Positions 1-9,594 of a DNA stretch of 64,000 bases are shown in pieces; within the stretch, counting starts at the first letter, position 1, and each line of letters opens with the position of its first letter. The notes beneath the pieces were generated by a model that was given only the letters and a program-made list of their open reading frames with translations, did no database searches and was not told where the DNA came from. A program made the position numbers and the translations under genes. This DNA comes from Ideonella sp. WA131b (GTDB lineage Bacteria > Pseudomonadota > Gammaproteobacteria > Burkholderiales > Burkholderiaceae_C), in NCBI GenBank assembly GCA_023657425.1, contig JAGTJW010000001.1:1674001-1738000 (forward strand), in the 5' to 3' direction.

Positions 1-845
1 ATGAGCTGCCCGGCCAGCGCCGGCGGCAGCCGCTGGCTGGCCTCGTTCCAGCACAGCGTGCCCAGCCAGCTGGCGAACAGGCCAATGGCCAGCATCAGCC
101 CGATGAACTCCCACACCCGCGGGCCGAAGGGCATCTGCAGCCCGCCGCCCCCGAAGGCGGCGTCGAAGGCCCACAGCAGCGCATAGCCCACCGCCGCCAG
201 CGGCAGCGTCGCCAGGCCCTGCGCCGTGGCCCAGGCGCTGGGCGAGCGGTCGGCGTGGGTGCGCAGCCAGTCGGCGTTGCGGATGGGGTACCAGGTCCAG
301 CAGGCGACGGCACCCACCGCCAGCAAGGCGCCCAGGCCGTAGCGCACCAGGTCGACATCGCCCAGGGCCTGCAGCCGCGCCAGCTCGGCCTGGTTGACGA
401 AGCCGATGCCGCCCGCGATGAGCGCCAGCGACGGCGCCAGCCGCGCCCAGGGCAGCCGGCCGTCGCGCGCGCGCACGGCCGCGCCGCTGCGCAGGTTGGA
501 GACGATGGCGATGATCACCGGCAGCGTGCCGATGAGCATGATCGGCAGCGGGCCGCCGGCCATCTGGATGGCCGCCGCGAGGCACAGGTAGTACAGCAGG
601 TTGCCGACGGCGGAGAGCTTGAGCGCCTCCAGCCAGTCCGCGCGCGACAGCTGGCGCAGCGCGACGCGCGCCAGCCAGGCCAGCGGCAGCGCGATGAGCC
701 CGAAGGCCAGATAGCGGCCCACCACCAGCAGTGCCGGCGGGTACTCGGCCAGCAGCGTGGGCGCGATGAACACCAGGCCCCACATCAGGCCGGCGGCGAG
801 GGCGAACAGCGTGCCCGGGATGAGGGAGTGGTGGGAGGCTTGCAT
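1..845 (-). CDS. EamA/DMT-family transporter, 3' end cut by window edge
   Basis: Reading the minus strand from an ATG at 845 gives an uninterrupted hydrophobic protein of at least 281 residues that runs off the left edge without a stop. It starts [20 protein letters not shown] and alternates membrane helices with short polar turns, as expected for the ten-helix drug/metabolite transporter superfamily. The segment [16 protein letters not shown] near the truncated end resembles the second EamA repeat. It would sit in the inner membrane and probably export a small metabolite; the substrate cannot be read from sequence. It is divergent from glpK, with 134 bp between them. Confidence 0.8.
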   Translation of the reverse strand, partial: MQASHHSLIPGTLFALAAGLMWGLVFIAPTLLAEYPPALLVVGRYLAFGLIALPLAWLARVALRQLSRADWLEALKLSAVGNLLYYLCLAAAIQMAGGPLPIMLIGTLPVIIAIVSNLRSGAAVRARDGRLPWARLAPSLALIAGGIGFVNQAELARLQALGDVDLVRYGLGALLAVGAVACWTWYPIRNADWLRTHADRSPSAWATAQGLATLPLAAVGYALLWAFDAAFGGGGLQMPFGPRVWEFIGLMLAIGLFASWLGTLCWNEASQRLPPALAGQL

Positions 846-979
846 GCAGGGCGCTGGTCCTGCGACACGAGGCGGTCGACACCGGGCCAGTGCGGGCTGG
901 CGCCATTCTCACACCGGCCCACAATGCACGGCAGCAACCCGCGCGCCGTGGCCTGACCGCGCCGGACAGGAGTTTACCG

Positions 980-2464
<1,485 letters not shown>

Positions 2465-2476
2465 GCGCGGGCGTGC

Positions 2477-2827
2477 TTACTTGACGGCGAAATCCGACAG
2501 CTGCTTGCCCGCGGCCAGCGCGTCGCGCAGCCATTGCGGACGCTTGCCACGGCCCACCCAGCTGTTGCCCTGGCCGTCGGTGAACTTGGCGGCGGCCTGT
2601 GTCTTGGGCGCGGCGGCCTTGCGCCTCTTGCGCTTGAACGGGGCGGCCTTGGCGCCTTCGGGCTTGGCCTTGCCCGTGAGACCCAGGTCGGCGGCGCTCA
2701 GGTTGTAGAACTGGACCGCCTCGCGGATGCGCGTGATGACACCGTCGATTTCGGTGCGGCGCGCCTTTTCGGCTTCGGCTTCCAGGGCCTTGATCTGCTT
2801 GACGATCTGGGCGTAACTTTTTGTCAT
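2477..2827 (-). CDS. H-NS-family nucleoid-associated protein
   Basis: A 116-residue DNA-binding protein starting MTKSYAQIVKQIKAL. Residues about 1-50 form a charged, heptad-like helical region suited to oligomerisation, followed by a Lys/Ala/Pro-rich linker. The C-terminal domain contains the H-NS-type core WVGRGKRPQWLRDAL, whose GRGKRP hook enters the minor groove of AT-rich DNA. Such proteins silence horizontally acquired AT-rich genes; the lower-GC export cassette around 31-33 kb is the kind of target expected, though that link is inference. The frame stays open upstream to 2968, but the internal ATG gives the normal family length. Its upstream region has two perfect dyads (2856-2883 and 2985-3006). 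Confidence 0.9.
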   Translation of the reverse strand: MTKSYAQIVKQIKALEAEAEKARRTEIDGVITRIREAVQFYNLSAADLGLTGKAKPEGAKAAPFKRKRRKAAAPKTQAAAKFTDGQGNSWVGRGKRPQWLRDALAAGKQLSDFAVK

Positions 2828-2855
2828 GGGTTGCTCTTGGTTGAAACTCCCTGGA

Positions 2856-2883
2856 CTGCCGGCGAATGCGAACTCGCCGGCAG
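2856..2883 (-). promoter_or_regulatory. Perfect 10-bp inverted repeat in the 5' region of the H-NS gene
   Basis: Arms ctgccggcga (2856-2865) and tcgccggcag (2874-2883) are exact reverse complements separated by 8 nt. The dyad lies 29-56 nt before the H-NS start codon, so if transcribed it would form a GC-rich hairpin in the leader. It may be an operator or an RNA structure; nothing here decides between them. Confidence 0.45.
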
Positions 2884-2984
2884 CGGCCATTTCTGCATGG
2901 TTACGAAACACCTGGCCGAACACCGGATATCCCGACACCGCCTCTGCGGGCGGCGCGAACCATAACACAGCCCGTCAATGGCGA

Positions 2985-3006
2985 CGCATTACGCAGGCGT
3001 AATGCG
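2985..3006. promoter_or_regulatory. 22-bp palindrome, candidate operator upstream of the H-NS gene
   Basis: cgcattacgc (2985-2994) and gcgtaatgcg (2997-3006) are perfect inverted arms around AG. The site is about 160 bp upstream of the H-NS start codon and contains AT-rich half-sites (ATTAC/GTAAT) that stand out in this GC-rich sequence. Two-nucleotide spacing and full symmetry suit a dimeric regulator binding site. The cognate protein is unknown. Confidence 0.45.
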
Positions 3007-3032
3007 ACCGAAATGGCACATTCGAAAAACAG

Positions 3033-3055
3033 CTTGTCCTGAGCTTGCCGAAAGG
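3033..3055. repeat. Degenerate half-copy of the interspersed palindromic repeat
   Basis: cttgtcctgagcttgccgaa resembles one arm of the repeat found at 37383-37446 and inside uvrA (core gctgagcctgtcgaag), with several substitutions and no partner arm nearby. It lies in the gene-poor stretch 2828-3291 together with the two H-NS dyads and a decayed coding fragment. Confidence 0.5.
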
Positions 3056-3114
3056 CTCTCTGCCCGATCGGCTTCTTCACAGACGCCAGGCGCGATCCTT
3101 ATCCTCACAGGCTC

Positions 3115-3270
3115 TCACGCGCCGCCGCTGTGGCGCAGCGCGTCGAACTCGCCCATCAGCTCCACTTCGGCCGGCACGACGCCGGCATCCTTGAAGATCG
3201 CCATGCCCAGGCCAACTCGGCCGGCGTTTCGTCGTGGCATTCGCCCAGGTCGAGCGGCAGCCCCAGCTTC
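3115..3270 (-). pseudogene. Frameshifted C-terminal coding fragment, family not recognised
   Basis: On the minus strand the stretch 3216 to 3115 reads VGLGMAIFKDAGVVPAEVEL, then MGEFDALRHSGGA and a stop. Just upstream a different frame reads KLGLPLDLGECHDETPAE. Inserting one base near 3217 would join them as one continuous protein-like segment, so this looks like the 3' remnant of a gene broken by a one-base deletion. No start codon or upstream continuation was found before the stop of the TPR gene. I do not recognise the family. The evidence is compositional only, so chance is possible. Confidence 0.3.
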
Positions 3271-3291
3271 GGGCGAAGTCTCTACAGACTC

Positions 3292-4647
3292 TCAGGCCCG
3301 GACCTCGCGAGGCAGCGCCAGCCGCGCCGTCCAGTGGCGCGACAGGGGCGATGCCGGCTTGGCCATCGTGCGCTCGTTCAGCAGCGCGCGGCCCAGGCTG
3401 CGCCGCCCGCCCTCGGCAGCGGCGGCCAGCAGCGTCAGGTCGATCAGGTCGCGCTGCGCATGGCTGCCGCCCAAGCGTGCCGCCTGCCCGCGCACCGGGG
3501 TGATGAGGTCGACCGCACCGTTGGCGTCTCCGTGGGCCAGGGCCAGCAGGCCGCGCATCAGCGGCAGGCCCACCTCGCGCGCCATGGCATGGTTGTCGCG
3601 CCCGGCATCCACGGCCTGCAGGGCCCGCTCGGCGCAGCGCGCCAGCCAGGCCTCGGCACGCGGCACCTCGCCGGCCAGCAGCAGCGCCAGCACGCGGTGC
3701 ACGTCGTTGAAGGCGTAGTGCCCGGCCTCGTCGTCAGCCTGCGTCCAGCCGTCGGCCAGAGAACGGCCGTGGGCACTCACGTCCTCGCCCAGCAGGTGCA
3801 GACGCCACAGCAGCGAGGCGGCGTCGATGCGGTTGAGCGTGATCTGCAGCGCCTCGCCGCTGAGGTGCTTGTCTACCACCCGCAGGGCACCGGCGAGGTC
3901 CATCGCCTCCAGACGGAACAGCGCCTTGTGCCACCACAGGTGGCCGGCCAGTCCGTTGCCCTCGGCCCAGTGCGGCTGCTGCTGGCGCAGCCAGGCGGCG
4001 CCATCCTCGAAGCGGCCCTGCATCTCCATCACGTGCGTCACCGCGTGCACGGCCCAGGGCACACCGGGGTCGATCGCCAGCGCGCGGCGGCCGGCCTCCT
4101 CGGCCTGCGGGTACAGGTTGCTCTCCTCCAGCCCGAAGGCCCACAGCGCCAGCACCGCCGGGAACAGTGGGTCGGCCTCGTCCCACTCGGGCAGTGCGCG
4201 CGCCGGGCGCTGGCGCAGCGACTGCGCGTCGCCGCGGTAGAAGTCCCACAGCTGCGCCCACTGCAGCGCCAGCGCATCGCGCGGGTGCTCCACGAGCACG
4301 GCGTCCCACAGGCGCAGGGCGTCGCGCCAGCGGCCCTCGAGCACGCGCTGCACGGCCTCGAGGTGGCTGCGCTCGCGCGGCGTGGCGTCGCGGGTCAGCG
4401 CACGGGCGAGCGACAGATGCGCGTCGGCCTGGGCCCGCAGCGCCGGCTCGGTCAGGCTGAGCAGGAAGCCGGCCTTCATCAGGTGTGGCAAGGTCCAGCC
4501 GGGGTCGGCGGCCATCGCGGCGTCGAGCTCGGCCAGCGGCGGCGCGTCGAACACCATCATCAGCCGCAGTGCACGCTCGGCCGCATCGCGAGCGGCGGCG
4601 CTGGCGCTGCTGCAAGGGTTGCCACGGACGTCCGGATGGGCCATCAC
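3292..4647 (-). CDS. TTC38-like tetratricopeptide repeat protein
   Basis: A 451-residue, helix-rich, soluble protein with no signal peptide. Recurrent alanine-rich helical pairs and the segment PWAVHAVTHVMEMQGR resemble the tetratricopeptide-38 family, which is widespread in bacteria without a defined biochemical role. A second, similarly spaced block is LARALTRDATPRERSHLEAV. ATGs at 4647 and 4644 are both possible starts; downstream sequence fixes neither. It is transcribed in the same direction as the dienelactone hydrolase gene, whose end is only 42 bp upstream, so co-transcription is plausible. Confidence 0.75.
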   Translation of the reverse strand: MMAHPDVRGNPCSSASAAARDAAERALRLMMVFDAPPLAELDAAMAADPGWTLPHLMKAGFLLSLTEPALRAQADAHLSLARALTRDATPRERSHLEAVQRVLEGRWRDALRLWDAVLVEHPRDALALQWAQLWDFYRGDAQSLRQRPARALPEWDEADPLFPAVLALWAFGLEESNLYPQAEEAGRRALAIDPGVPWAVHAVTHVMEMQGRFEDGAAWLRQQQPHWAEGNGLAGHLWWHKALFRLEAMDLAGALRVVDKHLSGEALQITLNRIDAASLLWRLHLLGEDVSAHGRSLADGWTQADDEAGHYAFNDVHRVLALLLAGEVPRAEAWLARCAERALQAVDAGRDNHAMAREVGLPLMRGLLALAHGDANGAVDLITPVRGQAARLGGSHAQRDLIDLTLLAAAAEGGRRSLGRALLNERTMAKPASPLSRHWTARLALPREVRA

Positions 4648-4689
4648 CCTTGAATGTAGCGTGACGCTGAGACGCGGCCGACTCGACTC

Positions 4690-5397
4690 TCAGCGCAGGT
4701 GCCGCGCCAGGAAGGCCTCGGTGCGCTGCCAGGCCAGGGCGGCCGCCGCGGCGTCGTAGCCCAGCGCCGGCAGCGTCTCGTGGCCCGGGGTCTGCGTCTC
4801 GTTGGCGAAGGCGTGCTTGCAGTCGTAGCGGTGGAACTCGAGCGTGCAGCCGGCCGCACGGAGCTTCGCTTCCAGCGCGTCGACGTCGGCGATCTTGAAG
4901 AATGCGTCGTGCACCGCCCAGTGGCCGAGCATCGGCGCGGTGATCGCCGCGGCGTCCACGAACGCCAGCGGCGGCAGCCCGTACCAGGGCACCGCGGCGT
5001 CGAGCTCGCGCACGTGCACGGCGGCCAGGATGGTGAGCGCGCCACCCATGCAGAAGCCGGTGACGCCGACCTTGGCCGAGCCGCCGGCCTTGAGGAACTG
5101 CACCGCACCGCGCACGTCCTGCCCGGCGGCATCGCCGAAGTCCAGGGCGCTCATCAGGTGGTGCGCCTCCTCGGCCGCGACCGTGCTCTTGCCGCGGTAC
5201 AGGTCGGGCACCAGCGCGCGGTAGCCGGCGGCGGCCAGGCGGTCGGCAACGCCGCGGATCTGGTCGTTCAGGCCCCACCACTCCTGGATCACGACGAGGC
5301 CCGGCGCCCGGGCCGCCACCGCCGCATCGGCCGGATCGGCCAGATAGCCCTGCAGCGCCTGGCCGTCGGGGCGCTTGAAGCTGACGGTGTGTCCCAT
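4690..5397 (-). CDS. Dienelactone hydrolase family protein
   Basis: A 235-residue cytoplasmic alpha/beta hydrolase of normal family length. The dienelactone hydrolase triad is readable: nucleophile Cys116 in GFCMGG, Asp164 in the AVHDAFF region, and His195 in CKHAF. Glu39 in VIQEWWGLN matches the conserved Glu that orders the nucleophile. Classical members open dienelactones in chlorocatechol degradation, but no such pathway is nearby and most homologues have unknown substrates. The start MGHTVSFKRPDGQ matches the family, although the frame is open to 6357 across the amidase gene. It lies 28 bp downstream of the amidase gene. Confidence 0.88.
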   Translation of the reverse strand: MGHTVSFKRPDGQALQGYLADPADAAVAARAPGLVVIQEWWGLNDQIRGVADRLAAAGYRALVPDLYRGKSTVAAEEAHHLMSALDFGDAAGQDVRGAVQFLKAGGSAKVGVTGFCMGGALTILAAVHVRELDAAVPWYGLPPLAFVDAAAITAPMLGHWAVHDAFFKIADVDALEAKLRAAGCTLEFHRYDCKHAFANETQTPGHETLPALGYDAAAAALAWQRTEAFLARHLR

Positions 5398-5425
5398 GCT
5401 CGTCTCCGGTGGTTGATGAAGGCGT

Positions 5426-6826
5426 TCAGGCGGGCGGCTGCGGCCACGGCGGCAGCGGCCCCCGCAGCTGCTCGAAGGCGCGCGCCAGCCGCAGCACGCC
5501 CGTGTCGTTGTGGCGCGCCCCCGCGAACTGCACGCCGCAGGGCACGCCGCCGGCCAGCAGCCCGGTGGGCACGGCCACGGCCGGCTGCTCGCTGGCGTTG
5601 TACGGCAAGGTGAAGCCGATGTGGGCCATGGCGCGCGCCGGGTCGTTGCTGGGCATCGGCCACTCGGCCGGGAAGCCGCCGTTCGGCGCCACCGGCGACA
5701 GCACGTAGTCGAAGCGGGCGCAGGCCGCCACCGCGGCATCGCGCAGGCGACCGAACTGGCTGTAGCCGTGGAACGCCGTGGCAGCGTCGAAGCCGTCGGC
5801 CGGCGCCACCCAGGCCCGGATGAACGGCAGCACGCGCTCGCGCCGGCCCGGGGGCAGTGCCGCCAGGTCGAGCGCCGAGCGCAGCTGCCAGAAGCGCTCG
5901 ATGCCTTCGGCCATCTCGGCGCTGGTGAAGGGCGGCAAGGGTTCGACCACGGCGCCGGCCTCACGCAGCCGCGCCACGGCGTCGTCGAGCGCCGCGGCCA
6001 CGGCGGCGTCGACCGCCAGGCCCCAACCGGCATCGCGCAGCAGGCCGATGCGCAGTCCGCGAACGAAGCCGGCGCTGGTGCCGGCCACCTCGAGCCACGG
6101 CATCTCGGCGTAGGGCAGGCGCGTCGCATCGCGGTCGTCGGGTCGCGCGAGCACGGCCATGGCCGCGGCCACGTCGGCCACGTTGCGCGCCAGCGGGCCG
6201 GCCACGCGGCCCAGGTAGGGCGGGTGGATGGGCACGCGGCCATTGCTGGGCTTGAAGCCCACCACGCCACACCACGCGGCAGGCAGGCGGATGGAGCCAC
6301 CGATGTCGGTGCCGATGTGCAGCGGCCCGTAACCCGCGGCGGCGGCGGCGCCGGCACCAGCGCTGCTGCCGCCCGGGTTGAGGCCGCGGTTCCAGGGATT
6401 GCGCGTGAGCGCGTGGAAGCTCGACAGCCCGGAGCTGAGCATGCCGAAGTCGGGCATCGTGGTCTTGCCCAACAGCACGGCGCCGGCCTCGCGCAGGCGC
6501 GCTGCGGGGGGTGCGTCAGCCGGCGCAGGCTGCAGCTCGCTGGCCGCGGTGCCCAGCGGCACCGGCGTGCCGGCGGTGGCGATGTTCTCCTTGATCGTCA
6601 CCGGCACGCCGTCCAGCGGCGACAGCGGCTGGCCGCGGCGCCAGCGGGCCTCGGAGGCCTGCGCCTGGGCCAGCGCCTCGTCGGCATTCACCGCCCACAG
6701 CGCGGCGATGTGCGGCTCCCAGCGCGCCACCTGCGCCTGCACGTGGCGCAGCTGCTCCACCGGCGAACGCTCGCCGCGGGCGTAGGCCCGCGCCAGCGTG
6801 GCGGTGTCGTCGGCGGGCCCGGCCAT
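5426..6826 (-). CDS. Amidase-signature family hydrolase
   Basis: A 466-residue cytoplasmic amidase of the Ser-cisSer-Lys class. Lys79 is in VTIKENIA, the Gly/Ser loop GGSSAG is at about 152-157 with the cis-Ser at 154, and the nucleophile is Ser178 in GTDIGGSIRLPA. The NPWN and GFKPSNGRVP segments are also typical. Substrates in this family range from amides to ureides and indoleacetamide, so only the reaction class can be given. The gene precedes the dienelactone-hydrolase-like gene on the same strand, so the two hydrolases could act on one compound. The order is conserved in appearance only. Confidence 0.88.
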   Translation of the reverse strand: MAGPADDTATLARAYARGERSPVEQLRHVQAQVARWEPHIAALWAVNADEALAQAQASEARWRRGQPLSPLDGVPVTIKENIATAGTPVPLGTAASELQPAPADAPPAARLREAGAVLLGKTTMPDFGMLSSGLSSFHALTRNPWNRGLNPGGSSAGAGAAAAAGYGPLHIGTDIGGSIRLPAAWCGVVGFKPSNGRVPIHPPYLGRVAGPLARNVADVAAAMAVLARPDDRDATRLPYAEMPWLEVAGTSAGFVRGLRIGLLRDAGWGLAVDAAVAAALDDAVARLREAGAVVEPLPPFTSAEMAEGIERFWQLRSALDLAALPPGRRERVLPFIRAWVAPADGFDAATAFHGYSQFGRLRDAAVAACARFDYVLSPVAPNGGFPAEWPMPSNDPARAMAHIGFTLPYNASEQPAVAVPTGLLAGGVPCGVQFAGARHNDTGVLRLARAFEQLRGPLPPWPQPPA

Positions 6827-6955
6827 CGGCGGCCTCGGGGCTCAGTGGGGCCGCGCCACGGCGGCGTCACCCTGCCGCCGCGCACCGGGCGGCGAGCCGG
6901 CCCCTGCGCTGCGGCGGATCGTGGCCCTGCTCATGCGTCCGCCTGGTTGTTCGGT

Positions 6956-8476
6956 TCAGGCGCGGGTCGGGGGCGGGGCCCAGTTCAGCGCCGCCAGGTC
7001 ATTGGCGAAGACCGGGCTCGAGGTCCACAGCCCGCGCAGCCCGCGCCGGCCCACCGACACCTGGGCCGGGTTCCAGATGAAGGCGTTGACGGCGTCTTCG
7101 GCCAGCTGGCGCTGGATGTCGCGCCACAGGCGGCCCTTCTCGCGCAGGTTCCTCGTCGCTGCCAGCGTGGCCACCAGGCCGCGGAAACGCGGGCTGTCGT
7201 AGCCGAAGTAGTAGTTCGGGTCGGCGTAGGCCGTGGCGTAGTCCAGCGGCTCGACGTGGTTGATGATGGTCAGGTCGAAGTTGCCCTTGAACGGGCCCGA
7301 CAGCCACTGCGCCCACTCGACGTTCTCGATCTTGGCGTTGATGCCCACCTTGGCCAGCTGCGCCGCGATGATCTCGCCACCCTTGCGTGCGTAGCTCGGG
7401 GGCGGCAGCGTCAGCGTCAGGTTCAGCGGCGTCGTGACGCCGGCTTCGCGCAGCAGCGCGCGGGCGCGTTCGGGGTTGTGCGGGTACAGGCCGGTGAGGT
7501 CGACGTAGCCCAGGTCGGTGGGCGCGAAGTGGCTGCCGATCGGCGAGCCCAGGCCCTCTTGCGCACCGTCGATGAAGGCCTTGCGGTCGATGGCGTGCGT
7601 GATGGCGCGGCGCACGCGCACGTCCGACAGCGGCGCCTTGCGGTTGTTGATGGCCAGGATGCCCTTGCCCGCGGTGCTGCCGATCACGACCTCGAAGCGC
7701 CGGTCGGCCTGGAACTGCTTGAGCGCCGACAGCGCCGCGAAGCGCGGGATGGCGTCGACGTCGCCGGCCAGCAGCGCCGCCACCTGGGCCGCCGGGTCGC
7801 TGATGAAGCGGAAGGTGGCGCGCTTCATGCGCACCCGGGCGGCGTCGCGGTACCCGGGCCAGGCCGAGAGCACGATGCTGTTGCCCCGGTTCCAGCTGTC
7901 CAGCACATAGGGGCCGGTGCCGATGGGCCGCGTGGCGGCCTGTGCGGCGCTGTCCGGGTGCAGGATGACGGCGGTGTTCTCGCCGAGCCGGAATGGCAGC
8001 ATGGCCTCGGGCTGGTTGAGCACCAGGATCACCGTGTGCGCGTCCTGCACGACGACGCTGGAGATGTTGTCGAACACCGCCTTCTTGGCCCTGTTCGTGC
8101 TGGTGGGCGCGCGGGCGCGGTCGAAGCTGAACTTGACAGCGCTGGCGTCGAAGGGCTTGCCGTCGGAGAAGCTCACGCCCTTGCGCAGGATGAAGGTGTA
8201 GGCCTTGCCGTCGACGCCCTGGATCCAGCTCTCGGCCAGGAGCGGCAAGACGGCACCGTCTGGCGCGATCTTCGTCAGGCCCTCGAGGACGTTCAGGTGC
8301 ACGACCTCGCCGATGGCCGCGGCCGGGGCGGTGGTGGGGTCCAGGCCGGGGCTGGGCTCCAGCGTCATGCCAAGCACGATGCGGTCGCGTGCCCCCTGGG
8401 CGGCGGCCTCGGGCAGGGCGGCGGCCAGCGGCGTGCCGGCGAGTAGGGTGTTGAAGGTGCGGCGGTCCAGGCTCAT
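6956..8476 (-). CDS. ABC transporter substrate-binding protein, family 5 (peptide/opine/nickel type)
   Basis: A 506-residue periplasmic solute-binding protein. The N-terminus SLDRRTFNTLLAGTPLAAAL carries a twin-arginine-like signal followed by a short Ala-rich segment. Family-5 landmarks follow in order: LNVLEGLTKIAPDG near residue 61, AESWIQG, FILRKGVSFSDGKPFDA near 95, GTGPYVLDSW near 187, and VRRAITHAIDRKAFIDGA near 288. Permease and ATPase genes are absent, so it is an orphan receptor that may use a transporter encoded elsewhere. It is transcribed away from the hydrolase gene at 8579. Confidence 0.9.
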   Translation of the reverse strand: MSLDRRTFNTLLAGTPLAAALPEAAAQGARDRIVLGMTLEPSPGLDPTTAPAAAIGEVVHLNVLEGLTKIAPDGAVLPLLAESWIQGVDGKAYTFILRKGVSFSDGKPFDASAVKFSFDRARAPTSTNRAKKAVFDNISSVVVQDAHTVILVLNQPEAMLPFRLGENTAVILHPDSAAQAATRPIGTGPYVLDSWNRGNSIVLSAWPGYRDAARVRMKRATFRFISDPAAQVAALLAGDVDAIPRFAALSALKQFQADRRFEVVIGSTAGKGILAINNRKAPLSDVRVRRAITHAIDRKAFIDGAQEGLGSPIGSHFAPTDLGYVDLTGLYPHNPERARALLREAGVTTPLNLTLTLPPPSYARKGGEIIAAQLAKVGINAKIENVEWAQWLSGPFKGNFDLTIINHVEPLDYATAYADPNYYFGYDSPRFRGLVATLAATRNLREKGRLWRDIQRQLAEDAVNAFIWNPAQVSVGRRGLRGLWTSSPVFANDLAALNWAPPPTRA

Positions 8477-8566
8477 GGCGCGGGCTCTCCTGACGAAGGC
8501 GGCTGTGGCGGAAACGCCGCGATTGTGGCGCCAAGCCCGCTGCGCCGGCAGCCCATAGACCGTTCC

Positions 8567-8572
8567 TAGAAT
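8567..8572 (+). promoter_or_regulatory. Candidate -10 box directly before the hydrolase start
   Basis: TAGAAT ends 6 nt before the ATG at 8579. Transcription from this box would begin at or next to the start codon, implying a leaderless or nearly leaderless mRNA. No convincing -35 hexamer is visible and no Shine-Dalgarno sequence precedes the ATG. Confidence 0.3.
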
Positions 8573-8578
8573 GCTGTG

Positions 8579-9544
8579 ATGACGTGGCTGCTGCGCCTCC
8601 TGGGCGTGCTGATCCTGCTGACGGTGCTGGCGCTGTCGTGGCTGCGCATGCCCGACCGCCCGGTCGAGACGCTGGTGGCGCGCTGGGCCCCGGCGCCTTC
8701 GGACTTCGTCGAGCTTGGCGGCCAGCTTGTGCACGTGCGCGACGAGGGCCCCCGCGACGATCCTTTGCCCATCGTGCTGGTGCACGGCACCGGCGCCAGC
8801 CTGCACACCTGGGAGGGTTGGGCGAAGGTGCTCGTGCGCCAGGGGCGCCGCGTCATCAGTTTCGACCTGCCGGCCTTCGGGCTGACCGGGCCGTTCACCG
8901 GCCGCTGGGCCGGCCAGCCCTACCACGGCGACGTCTATGCCCGCTTCACGCTGGCGCTGCTCGACGCACTCAAGGTGCCGCGTTTCGTGATCGGCGGCAA
9001 CTCGCTGGGCGGCGAGGTCGCCTGGCGCACCGCGCACGCCGCGCCCGAGCGCGTGGCCGCGCTGGTGCTGGTGGATGCCGCAGGCCCGGCCTTCGTGCCG
9101 GAGTCGGTGCCGCTGGGTTTCCGCGTCGCCCGCACGCCGGTGCTGCGCACGCTGACGGAGTGGACGCTGCCGCGCGAGCTGGTGGCCGAGAGCGTGCGCA
9201 ACGTCTACGGCGACCCAGAGCGCGTGACGCTTGCGCTGGTGGACCGTTATTTCGAGCTGACGCTGCGCGAAGGCAACCGCGCCGCGCTGGTGCAGCGCCT
9301 GGCGCTGATGACCAGCGGCGAGCACGCCGAACGCATCGCCGCGCTGCGCCAGCCCACGCTCATCCTCTGGGGCGGGCGCGACCGGCTGATCCCTCCCAGC
9401 GTGGGCCGCGAGTTCCAGCGCCTCATTTCCGGCAGCCGGCTCGTCGAGTTCCCCGAGCTTGGCCACGTGCCGCAAGAGGAAGATCCGGCCTGCAGCGTGG
9501 CGCCTGTGCTGGCCTTCCTGAGCTCGCTGGGGCCGCCCCGTTAA
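8579..9544 (+). CDS. Membrane-anchored alpha/beta hydrolase
   Basis: A 321-residue hydrolase with an N-terminal hydrophobic anchor (residues 2-22), so the catalytic domain is probably periplasmic. The oxyanion-hole region is VLVHGTGAS (about 67-75). The triad is readable as Ser142 in GGNSLGGE, Asp268 in WGGRDRLIP and His296 in LGHVPQEE. The substrate is unknown; esterase, lactonase or epoxide-hydrolase-like activity cannot be told apart. A GTG at 8576 is an alternative start one codon upstream. The gene runs in the same direction as the Bug receptor, 50 bp downstream. Confidence 0.85.
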   Translation: MTWLLRLLGVLILLTVLALSWLRMPDRPVETLVARWAPAPSDFVELGGQLVHVRDEGPRDDPLPIVLVHGTGASLHTWEGWAKVLVRQGRRVISFDLPAFGLTGPFTGRWAGQPYHGDVYARFTLALLDALKVPRFVIGGNSLGGEVAWRTAHAAPERVAALVLVDAAGPAFVPESVPLGFRVARTPVLRTLTEWTLPRELVAESVRNVYGDPERVTLALVDRYFELTLREGNRAALVQRLALMTSGEHAERIAALRQPTLILWGGRDRLIPPSVGREFQRLISGSRLVEFPELGHVPQEEDPACSVAPVLAFLSSLGPPR

Positions 9545-9594
9545 CCGGCCTTCCCGAGCGCTGCCGTTCCTTCACCAGCCACCTGGAGTCCGCC

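Noticed and set aside
5510..8446. 978-codon plus-strand frame
   Set aside because: Antisense to the amidase and the ABC binding protein; no domain or plausible composition.
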